Shown: in pieces, positions 6,198-12,704 of the stretch
Layout of the letters: every line of letters begins with the position of its first letter
How positions within the stretch are numbered: position 1 is the first letter of the stretch
Assembly: GCA_010029175.1 (NCBI GenBank)
Contig: RGNC01000031.1
Location: 1-16,283 of the forward strand
Length of the DNA stretch: 16,283 nt
DNA from: Synechococcaceae bacterium WB8_1B_136
GTDB taxonomy: Bacteria; Cyanobacteriota; Cyanobacteriia; PCC-6307; Cyanobiaceae
Reading direction: 5' to 3'
Program-made: the position numbers and the translations under genes
The notes under the pieces: generated by a model
Seen by the model: only the letters and a program-made list of their open reading frames with translations
Database searches by the model: none
Told to the model about the DNA's origin: nothing

Positions 6198-7731
6198 GCC
6201 GGGCCAGGGGGTTGCCCACCTGCTGCTGCAGCTGGCCATCGGGCTCGTAGGTCAGGCCACTGGCCCTCGCCAGGCTCACCAGGGCCACGTTGTAGTCGGC
6301 GAGTTGGTCGATGTACACGCCCACCGCCTGGGTGAGATCCTGCTGGGCCTGCACTACATCGGTGATGTTGCCGTAGCCGGCATTGAAGCGCAGGGTTTGC
6401 AAGCGCAAGGCCTGACTCGCCGAGTTCACCCGCGCGGACGCCAGCAGCACGGCCTCCCGCCCCTGCATCGCCTGGGCGTGATAGGTCTGCACCTCCCGAC
6501 GCACCTGATTCAGCGCTGATTGCACCTGGGCTTCGGCGGCCCTGGCCTTGCGCAGGGCGGCGGCCGCGTTCATGCGCGCCTGGCCGCCATCAAAACCCGT
6601 GAAGGTGATCTGCAGGGCCGTGGAACCATTCCAGAAGTCCGTGCGAGCGTTCTGCACCCAGGGCGGCCCCAGGGCCGTGTAGCCCACGCCCTTGGTCCAG
6701 TAGAGGGAATTCACCAGGGCAATGGTGGGGCGATACACCGCCAGTTCGATCTGGGCCTGAGCCTCATTGATCTTCACCGCCGTGAGCTGCTGCTCAATCA
6801 CCTTGCGGTAGGCCATGGCCGAGCGCAGGGTGGACTCCAACGGCTGAGACCAGCTGCCCAGGGGAGCGAGGGAGGCCGAGGGCCGCAGGGCTGCCGCATT
6901 CGACTCATTGAGCAGTTCGGCCAGATCGGCCTGGGCCACCTGGGCGTTCTGCTGGGCGTTCACCAGGTTCACCTGGTCGGTTTTGAGCACGGTGTCCTGC
7001 TTGGCCAGCTCCAATTTCGAGGCCACGCCGAGCTTCACCCGCGACTGGGCCAGGCGGTAGAGCAGCTGGTCGTTGGCCACCAGTTGCTGGCCGGTGATCG
7101 TCTTGGCGATCGCCCGCTGAAGATTGATGTACGCCTCCTCCGTGCGCAGCTTGTTGTCGCGTCGGGCGATCACATAGCCATCCACCGCCTGGCGCACCAG
7201 ATACTTGTTCTGCCAGATGGTGGGCGTACGGGCCGGATCGAACAGATTCCAGTTGAGATCGAACTGATTCAGGCTCTGGAAATAGCTGCTTGCGAACGCG
7301 GTGGCGTTGGCATAGGCGCCGGAGGCCGGCGCGCCGACCCCCGTCAGAGCACCGGTGTAGTTGTAGTAGGAGCGCTGCCCGTTGATGCCGCCGTTCAGGC
7401 TGCCGTTGATCACCGGCCACCAGCTGGCATAGGCGGCACCGAGACTGTTCTGGGTGGCCAGCAACTGCTCGTAGGTCTGGCGGACCACGGGATTGCGGCG
7501 ATGGGCCAACTCCACCGCCGTGCTGAGATCCAGATTGCCGAGCTGCTCCACCGGAATCGGACTGAGACCGAAGGAGGGAAGCGGCTGGCCGGCGGGCCAG
7601 CCCACCCCCAGGTTCTCCACGGCCTTGGTGGGAGGTGGTGCCGGCTGGGGTTCACCGGGCCTGGCCAGGGCCGCCAGCGGAGCCAGGGCCAGCAGGGGGA
7701 ACAGCCGGCGAAGGCGCAGCAGCAGGGTCAT
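6163..7731 (-). CDS. tolC: TolC-family outer membrane efflux protein
   Basis: The 522-residue protein starts with a signal peptide: Arg residues at 6, 8 and 9, a Leu/Ala core at 10-22 and a likely cleavage near A-L-A-R at 21-24. A Pro-rich linker (27-34) follows, then two outer-membrane efflux protein (OEP) repeats. The first opens with L-D-L-S-T-A-V-E-L-A-H-R-R-N-P (68-81) and the second closes with G-Y-G-N-I-T-D-V-V-Q-A-Q-Q-D-L (452-466) and an A-D-Y-N-V-A-L-V-S-L-A-R-A helix, both typical of TolC. Family members form a trimeric barrel and periplasmic tunnel serving type I secretion and RND/ABC efflux. The frame stays open upstream to 7932, but the ATG at 7731 is preferred because it begins the signal peptide and overlaps the crtB stop as ATGA. 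No adaptor or pump gene is adjacent, so it may serve pumps encoded elsewhere. It appears to be the last gene of the pds polycistron and overlaps the HAMP gene 3' end. Confidence 0.92.
   Translation of the reverse strand: MTLLLRLRRLFPLLALAPLAALARPGEPQPAPPPTKAVENLGVGWPAGQPLPSFGLSPIPVEQLGNLDLSTAVELAHRRNPVVRQTYEQLLATQNSLGAAYASWWPVINGSLNGGINGQRSYYNYTGALTGVGAPASGAYANATAFASSYFQSLNQFDLNWNLFDPARTPTIWQNKYLVRQAVDGYVIARRDNKLRTEEAYINLQRAIAKTITGQQLVANDQLLYRLAQSRVKLGVASKLELAKQDTVLKTDQVNLVNAQQNAQVAQADLAELLNESNAAALRPSASLAPLGSWSQPLESTLRSAMAYRKVIEQQLTAVKINEAQAQIELAVYRPTIALVNSLYWTKGVGYTALGPPWVQNARTDFWNGSTALQITFTGFDGGQARMNAAAALRKARAAEAQVQSALNQVRREVQTYHAQAMQGREAVLLASARVNSASQALRLQTLRFNAGYGNITDVVQAQQDLTQAVGVYIDQLADYNVALVSLARASGLTYEPDGQLQQQVGNPLARLSLPTRLSKLN
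7106..7113. other. HIP1 octamer
   Basis: A perfect GCGATCGC palindrome lies within tolC. The octamer is over-represented in many cyanobacteria; I found only this one and the one at 12084 by eye, so it is not abundant here. Confidence 0.7.
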
Positions 7732-8675
7732 CGGGCCTGGGCGATCACATAGGAGAGGGGCAGATCCAGCAACTTGCCGGCCCGGGGCACGTAGGCCCGC
7801 TTGTTGAACACGTCGTAGTCGTGCTGTTCGATCACATCGAGGATGCCGCGGTACAGCCGCAACGAAGCCCACACCGGCCAACGGGCATCCGGGGCCAGCC
7901 AGCGCACCCCCGCCTCCGAGCGGTCGAACCACTCACGGGCCCTGTTCACCTGAAAACGCATCAGGTCCCGCCAGTTGTCGTTGAGCACCCCCTGCATCAA
8001 CTGGACTTCGCTGTAGCCGAAGCGCTCCAGGTCCTGCTGGGGCAGATAGATACGACCGCGGCCGCGATCCTCACCCACATCACGCAGGATGTTGGTGAGC
8101 TGATTGGCGATGCCGAGGGCCACAGCCGCCTCCGAGGTATCGGGAACATCGCTCCAGGGGGCCGTGGTGTAGGCGGGGTCGAGGCCCATCACCTCCTGGG
8201 TCATCAGGCCCACGGTGCCCGCCACCCGGTAGCAGTAGAGCTCGAGCTCTTCAAAACTGGCGTAGCGGTGCTGGTGCAGATCCATGCGCTGGCCCTCGAT
8301 CATCTCGAGGTAGGGCTGCAGCGGCTGCGGGTAGCGATCCAGCGTGTCGCGCATCACCAGATCGAGCCCATCGCGCACCGTGCCATCGAACAACTCCCGG
8401 GTGCGCGCTTCCCAGCCATCGAGCCGGGCCGCCAACTCCGCCACGGGCCGGGCCTGGGCCTCGGCACTGTCCATCAGTTCATCGGTGCGGCGACACCACA
8501 CGTAGATGGCCCAGATGGCGCGCCGCTTGGCAGGCGGCATCAACAAGGTGCCCAGGTAGAAGGTCTTGGCCCATTGGGCCGTTTCCTGCCGGCATTGCTC
8601 GTAGGCCTGCTCGAGACTGGGCAGCACGGCGGCACAACCGGGACGCTGGCCATGGTGGCAGAGCGCCGTGGTCAT
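7728..8675 (-). CDS. crtB: Phytoene synthase
   Basis: The 315-residue enzyme condenses two geranylgeranyl diphosphates to 15-cis-phytoene, the first committed step of carotenoid synthesis. Both aspartate-rich, Mg-diphosphate-binding motifs are intact: D-E-L-M-D at 65-69 and D-V-G-E-D at 199-203. The signature segments Y-C-Y-R-V-A-G-T-V-G (147-156) and Q-L-T-N-I-L-R-D (192-199) of squalene/phytoene synthases are also present, as is the cyanobacterial/plant-type K-T-F-Y-L-G-T-L-L-M. The length is normal for cyanobacterial CrtB. The ATG overlaps the stop of the preceding DHp-REC gene as ATGA, and the stop overlaps the tolC start in the same way. Its translation is therefore probably coupled to a signalling gene upstream, while pds, its pathway partner, lies about 4 kb upstream in the same transcript. 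Confidence 0.96.
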   Translation of the reverse strand: MTTALCHHGQRPGCAAVLPSLEQAYEQCRQETAQWAKTFYLGTLLMPPAKRRAIWAIYVWCRRTDELMDSAEAQARPVAELAARLDGWEARTRELFDGTVRDGLDLVMRDTLDRYPQPLQPYLEMIEGQRMDLHQHRYASFEELELYCYRVAGTVGLMTQEVMGLDPAYTTAPWSDVPDTSEAAVALGIANQLTNILRDVGEDRGRGRIYLPQQDLERFGYSEVQLMQGVLNDNWRDLMRFQVNRAREWFDRSEAGVRWLAPDARWPVWASLRLYRGILDVIEQHDYDVFNKRAYVPRAGKLLDLPLSYVIAQAR

Positions 8676-9673
8676 GCGCCGCCCCGGGTGGCATCGCGCC
8701 GGGCACGCATCGCCCGGGCCCGTTCCGCCAGGCTGGAGAAGGAGGGATCGGCCACGATCGAACCCACCTGGGTGGTGACGGCCTGGCGGCTGATCTTGAT
8801 CTCCAGCTCCTGAATGCTGGAACGCAGCTCCGTTTCCCGCCGCGACACCGCCGCAGACATGCGCTGAAACGCCGCCAGCAATGGCGCCACCCGAGGGTCC
8901 TCCCTCACGTCGCTGCCCATGGATGCCACGAAGCGATCGGCCTGGCTGAGTTCCCGATCGAGCCGTTGCTGCCCTTGGACCAGGTTGCGGTAGAGGTCCT
9001 GGGCCTGATCCCAGGAGGCCTTCTTCTCCAGGCAGGCTCCGATCCGCGCCCGCAACAGCGTGGCGTTGAAGGGCTTGGGCAGGTAGTCCTCGGCCCCGGC
9101 TTCGATGCAGCGCACCACGCTGGAGAGCTCGTCGAGGGCACTGATCATCACCACCGGGATGGGGCGCAGCTGCGCATCGGCCTTGAACTCCGCCAGGGTG
9201 CCGTAGCCATCGAGCCTGGGCATCATCACGTCGAGCAGCACCAGATCGAACGGCTGCTGCCGGGCACGGTCCAGGGCCTCAACCCCATCGGAGGCGGTGC
9301 TCACCAGATGGCCCAGGCGGCTGAGGCGCTTGGCCAGCAGATCGAGGTTGGACGCGTCGTCGTCGACCGCCAGGATCCGACCGGGCCGAACGGCGGGGGC
9401 GGCGCCCACCGGGCCGGGGGGCAGCCATTCCGATTCGGCCTCCTCAGGGAGATGGGCGGCGGCCAGCTGTACCGATGGGTTGAGCAACTCAGCGGTGAGG
9501 CGGCCACGCACCAGGGCCAGCATGGTGGTGGCCGCCGTCTGGATCCTGCGCAGGTCGGCGACAACCTGGGGATGGGTCTCAACAACCTCCTCCTCCAGCA
9601 ACTCGCTGTAGCCCAGGATCTGGTTGATGGGAGTGCAGAGATCGTGGCGCAGCTCAGCCAGAGAATCGCTCAT
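8672..9673 (-). CDS. DHp-REC response regulator without kinase or known effector domain
   Basis: The 333-residue protein begins with a histidine-kinase-like dimerisation/phosphoacceptor segment, L-R-H-D-L-C-T-P-I-N-Q-I-L-G-Y-S-E (8-24). Its His10 sits where kinases carry the phosphorylated His. A linker follows, then a full receiver domain at about 98-218: acidic triad D104-D106, phosphoacceptor Asp148 in L-L-D-V-M-M-P, and Lys200 in L-P-K-P. A helical region and the shared C-terminal module (259-326) complete it. There is no HATPase domain, so it cannot autophosphorylate. From memory, cyanobacteria have proteins with this DHp-REC start fused to an adenylate/guanylate cyclase; here no cyclase follows. 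It probably takes phosphate from the hybrid kinase two genes upstream. The ATG shares one base with the stop of the single-receiver gene (TGATG), and its stop overlaps the crtB start. Confidence 0.85.
   Translation of the reverse strand: MSDSLAELRHDLCTPINQILGYSELLEEEVVETHPQVVADLRRIQTAATTMLALVRGRLTAELLNPSVQLAAAHLPEEAESEWLPPGPVGAAPAVRPGRILAVDDDASNLDLLAKRLSRLGHLVSTASDGVEALDRARQQPFDLVLLDVMMPRLDGYGTLAEFKADAQLRPIPVVMISALDELSSVVRCIEAGAEDYLPKPFNATLLRARIGACLEKKASWDQAQDLYRNLVQGQQRLDRELSQADRFVASMGSDVREDPRVAPLLAAFQRMSAAVSRRETELRSSIQELEIKISRQAVTTQVGSIVADPSFSSLAERARAMRARRDATRGGA
8696..8899 (-). other. Shared C-terminal module, copy in the DHp-REC protein
   Basis: This stretch encodes residues 259-326, the counterpart of residues 388-455 of the HAMP protein. 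Conserved elements in order are A-F-x-R-M-x-x-A-V, R-E-x-x-L-R-x-x-I, L-E-I-x-I-x-x-Q-A, Q-V-x-x-I, D-P-S-F-x-x-L and R-A-R-x-M-R-A-R-R. Here the HAMP first helix is absent, so only the HAMP-exit helix, coiled coil and tail are shared. Confidence 0.85.
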
Positions 9674-10059
9674 CAGCGCTCAGAATCCACACCAGTTCGC
9701 ACCAACTGGGCCTGCATCTTGTCGAGCAGGCGCTGCAGATCCACCGGTTTGGTGTCGTAATCGTCGCAGCCGGCCTGCAGGCATCTTTCGCGATCACCAT
9801 CCATGGCATGGGCCGTCAGTCCGATCACCGGGATCGAGGCGGTGGAGGCCTCAGCCTTGAGCCGACGGGTGGCCTCCCAGCCATCGATCACCGGCAGGCT
9901 CATGTCCATCAGGATCAGCGCCGGGGCCTCACTGACCGCCATCCGCAGGGCCTCGGCACCATCCACGGCCATCAGCACCTCGAAGCCCTTGCGTCCAAGG
10001 CGCCGCGACAGCATGTCGCGATTCATTTCGTTGTCTTCGACGAGCAGAACACGCACCAT
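9673..10059 (-). CDS. Single-domain response regulator (CheY/DivK-like)
   Basis: The 128-residue protein is a stand-alone receiver domain. Acidic residues E8 and D9, the phosphoacceptor Asp52 in I-L-M-D-M-S-L-P, Thr82 in G-L-T-A-H-A-M and Lys104 in D-T-K-P are all present, so it should be phosphorylatable. There is no DNA-binding or enzymatic output, so it likely acts by protein contact or as a phosphate shuttle between the hybrid kinase and the DHp-REC protein. The M-D-M-S-L-P-V-I-D-G-W-E-A-T pattern resembles DivK-type receivers often encoded next to hybrid kinases in cyanobacteria. A GGAGG at 10064-10068 supports the ATG. It starts 14 bases after the kinase gene and ends by sharing a base with the start of the DHp-REC gene. 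Confidence 0.93.
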   Translation of the reverse strand: MVRVLLVEDNEMNRDMLSRRLGRKGFEVLMAVDGAEALRMAVSEAPALILMDMSLPVIDGWEATRRLKAEASTASIPVIGLTAHAMDGDRERCLQAGCDDYDTKPVDLQRLLDKMQAQLVRTGVDSER

Positions 10060-10063
10060 TTCG

Positions 10064-10068
10064 CCTCC
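10064..10068 (-). promoter_or_regulatory. Strong ribosome binding site for the single-receiver gene
   Basis: On the minus strand GGAGG lies four bases before the ATG at 10059. It is the clearest Shine-Dalgarno of this polycistron and falls at its only junction without an overlap, suggesting independent, efficient initiation of the receiver gene. Confidence 0.7.
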
Positions 10069-10073
10069 ACTCT

Positions 10074-12704
10074 TCAGGATCTGCCTGCCAGGATCGCATT
10101 GACCTGCTCAGCCAGAGCCACGGCGCTGAAGGCGCCCTTGCTCACCACCTCGCTCACCCGTCCGTGCAAGCGGTGGCGATCGGCGGCCGTGAGCTCCTTG
10201 GCGGTGATCACGATCACCGGAATGCTGGCGGCGGCCGGGTTGCGCCGGAGTCGTTCCAGAAAGTCCAGGCCGTCCATCTGCGGCATCATCAAGTCGAGCA
10301 GGATCAGGGCCGGTCGAACCTGAGCCACGGCGGCCAGGGCCTCCAGGCCATTGGCGGCGCAGTCGACCACCCAGCCCTCCCGCTCCAGCACCCGGCGCAG
10401 CAACTCCGCATTGGTGGGCTCGTCCTCCACCACCAGCAGGTGGGCTGTTCCGCGGGCAGAGGCGGCACGGATGGTGTCCAGAAGGCTGTCGAGTTCGGCC
10501 CGCTGCAGGGGCTTGGCCAGCGATCCCGCCGCACCGAGGGCCTGGCCCAGGGCACGATTCTCCAACAGGCTCATCATTACCACTGGAATCTCGGCCAGCT
10601 GCGCATCGGCCTTCAGCGCCGCCAGCACCGACCAACCATCCATGCCAGGCATCATCACGTCGAGGGTGATGGCATCGGGCCGGAGCGCACGGGCCATGGC
10701 CAGGCCTTCCTCTCCGCCATGGGCCACCTCCACCCGGTAGCCCTCCCGCACCAGATGGCGGCGCACCACCTCCACGGTGGCCGCGTCATCGTCGATCACC
10801 AGCACCGTGCCGCGCGGCGCCACCGGGGGCGCGCCATCGGCACTGACCTCTGGGGCATGGGGCAACGACTCGGGATCCACCACCCGGCGCGGCAGCAGCA
10901 ACGTGAAGGTGCTGCCCTCGCCAGGGCGGCTGGTCACGCTGATATCCCCCCCCATCAAGCGGCTGAAGCGACGGCTGATGGCCAGGCCCAGGCCCGTGCC
11001 GCCGTATTTGCGGGTGGTGCTGCTGTCGGCCTGACTGAAGGCCTCAAACAACCGACCCAGCTGCTCGGAGGTCATGCCAATGCCGGTGTCGCTCACCGCC
11101 AGCGCAATCGCATCCGGGGCGCCTGGGGCAGACTCGAGGCTGGTGGCACGCACGCTGAGGGTGATCGTGCCGTGACCGGTGAACTTGCAGGCGTTGCTGA
11201 GCAGATTCAGCAGGCACTGGCGCAGCTTGGTGAGATCGGCGTGCATGATGCCGATGTCATCGGGGCATTGCACAACCAACTGATTGGCATTCTTGGTGAG
11301 CAAAGGCTTCACCGTGGCCACCACGTCGTGCACCGTTCGGGCCAGATCAAAACTCTCGAGATAGAGACTCATCTTGCCTGCCTCAATCTTGGAGATGTCC
11401 AGCACGTCGTTGATCAGCCCCAGCAGATGCTGACCGGCCGCCTGGATTTTCTGCAGATCCGGCACAAACTCTGCGGGCTCAAGCTCTTCAGCCTCCTCGA
11501 TCAACATCTCGCTGTAGCCAATGATCGCGTTCATTGGCGTGCGCAGCTCATGGCTCATGTTGGCCAGAAAGGCGCTCTTGGCCTGATTGGCCTCCTCCGC
11601 CTCCAGGCGCGCCGCCAGGGCCTGCTGTTCTTCATGCTCGGCGCGGCGGCGGGCAATCTCTCTGGCAATGAGGGCACGGGTGAGGCGTTGACTGAACAGC
11701 CAGGACAGGGCCAGCACCGCCAGGATCATGACCGCCGTCAGGCCGAGCACCCCCAGCGACAGCTTCAGACTGAGGCGATCAATGTCCGGCAGGTATTTCG
11801 CCGTCAGAATCCTGGCGTTCCAGGGCATGAAACGCCGGATTGAAATGTCATAGCCCTGCTGCTGCCAGTGGTTGTTTCCCGGTGATCGCGCAGCAGGACC
11901 ATCGAGCAGTTCACGCACCCTGGTCGCCGAAACATGGCTCGACTGGAAATGGCGAACGCCGCGGGAATCCTCCAGAGCCACAAACCCGTTGTCGAGAATG
12001 CGGGTGTTGCGCACACTGCGGCCGATCTCATTGAGGGTGGCCATGGGATAGCCGGCGTAAAAGGCGCCGATCACGCGGCCACTGCGATCGCGGATCGGCT
12101 GGTAGGCAGCGAAATAGGGATTGCCGAAGATCAGGGTGACCCCGAGATAGAGGTGGCCCCGTCGCAGGGCCTGATAGGGCTGGCCACTGCGATCCAGCTC
12201 ACTGCCCACCGCCAGGCTGCCATCGCCGCGACGCACGGTGGTGAGCAGCCGCACAAACTGATCGCCACTGGCCACGAACACGGTGGCGGTGGCTCCCAGC
12301 TGCTCCGAAACGGACACCACCAGATCCCCCCGCTGGGTCACCGACGTGGCACCGAAGCGAAGATTAGGCAGCCGTTCACCCGCCACCTCGATCGGCTGGG
12401 GCCCCAGGGAGGGCACGCCCAGGGAGAGGAAATTCGCCGCCAGTACCCTGGCCCCGGCGAGGGCCAGACGCCGGTAGATGGCATCAGTGATCCGCAGTTG
12501 ACTGTCGAGGTTTTCCGTGATGCTGCTCACGTGATGGTTGGTGAAGCGATCCACCTCTTGGCGGAGGCGCACCAGGCTGTACACACCGGACCCCACCAGC
12601 AGGGTGGAAACCACTGCGAACCAAACCAACGTGACCCGGCGCACCCGGCGTTCAATGGCGCTGGCCTGGGGACCCAGGGCGCTGTTGCCGGGAGGGCTGT
12701 TCAT
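10074..12704 (-). CDS. Hybrid sensor histidine kinase with Cache sensor and two receiver domains
   Basis: The 876-residue protein has a membrane helix at about 24-46 and an extracytoplasmic Cache-type sensor (about 50-310), whose pattern G-N-P-Y-F-A-A-Y-Q-P-I with G-R-V-I-G-A-F-Y-A-G fits Cache_3-Cache_2. A second helix lies at about 313-337, then a coiled coil and a HisKA domain with H-E-L-R-T-P (His385). The HATPase domain has N-box N500/N504, D-T-G-I-G-M (539-544) and G-G-T-G-L-G-L (568-574). Two receivers follow: one at about 633-745 with Asp682 and Lys731, one at about 754-873 with Asp804 and Lys856. All catalytic motifs look intact. The ATG at 12704 overlaps the pds stop as ATGA; a longer open frame to 12863 lies inside pds and is not favoured. 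The protein presumably senses a small ligand outside the inner membrane and feeds the two regulators encoded directly downstream. Ligand unknown. Confidence 0.93.
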   Translation of the reverse strand: MNSPPGNSALGPQASAIERRVRRVTLVWFAVVSTLLVGSGVYSLVRLRQEVDRFTNHHVSSITENLDSQLRITDAIYRRLALAGARVLAANFLSLGVPSLGPQPIEVAGERLPNLRFGATSVTQRGDLVVSVSEQLGATATVFVASGDQFVRLLTTVRRGDGSLAVGSELDRSGQPYQALRRGHLYLGVTLIFGNPYFAAYQPIRDRSGRVIGAFYAGYPMATLNEIGRSVRNTRILDNGFVALEDSRGVRHFQSSHVSATRVRELLDGPAARSPGNNHWQQQGYDISIRRFMPWNARILTAKYLPDIDRLSLKLSLGVLGLTAVMILAVLALSWLFSQRLTRALIAREIARRRAEHEEQQALAARLEAEEANQAKSAFLANMSHELRTPMNAIIGYSEMLIEEAEELEPAEFVPDLQKIQAAGQHLLGLINDVLDISKIEAGKMSLYLESFDLARTVHDVVATVKPLLTKNANQLVVQCPDDIGIMHADLTKLRQCLLNLLSNACKFTGHGTITLSVRATSLESAPGAPDAIALAVSDTGIGMTSEQLGRLFEAFSQADSSTTRKYGGTGLGLAISRRFSRLMGGDISVTSRPGEGSTFTLLLPRRVVDPESLPHAPEVSADGAPPVAPRGTVLVIDDDAATVEVVRRHLVREGYRVEVAHGGEEGLAMARALRPDAITLDVMMPGMDGWSVLAALKADAQLAEIPVVMMSLLENRALGQALGAAGSLAKPLQRAELDSLLDTIRAASARGTAHLLVVEDEPTNAELLRRVLEREGWVVDCAANGLEALAAVAQVRPALILLDLMMPQMDGLDFLERLRRNPAAASIPVIVITAKELTAADRHRLHGRVSEVVSKGAFSAVALAEQVNAILAGRS
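12084..12091. other. HIP1 octamer
   Basis: A perfect GCGATCGC palindrome within the hybrid kinase gene; see also 7106. Confidence 0.7.

Noticed and set aside
6520..7752. Open frame of about 410 codons antisense to tolC
   Set aside because: TolC is clearly recognisable on the other strand with signal peptide and OEP motifs; the antisense product has no coherent fold or family match.
7732..7932. Upstream extension of the tolC reading frame to 7932
   Set aside because: The extension overlaps crtB and has no signal-peptide character, whereas the ATG at 7731 starts a normal signal peptide and forms an ATGA overlap with the crtB stop.
10164..11843. Open frame of about 560 codons antisense to the hybrid kinase
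   Set aside because: The kinase and receiver motifs on the minus strand are complete; the antisense frame is a GC-rich shadow rich in His, Gln and Gly.
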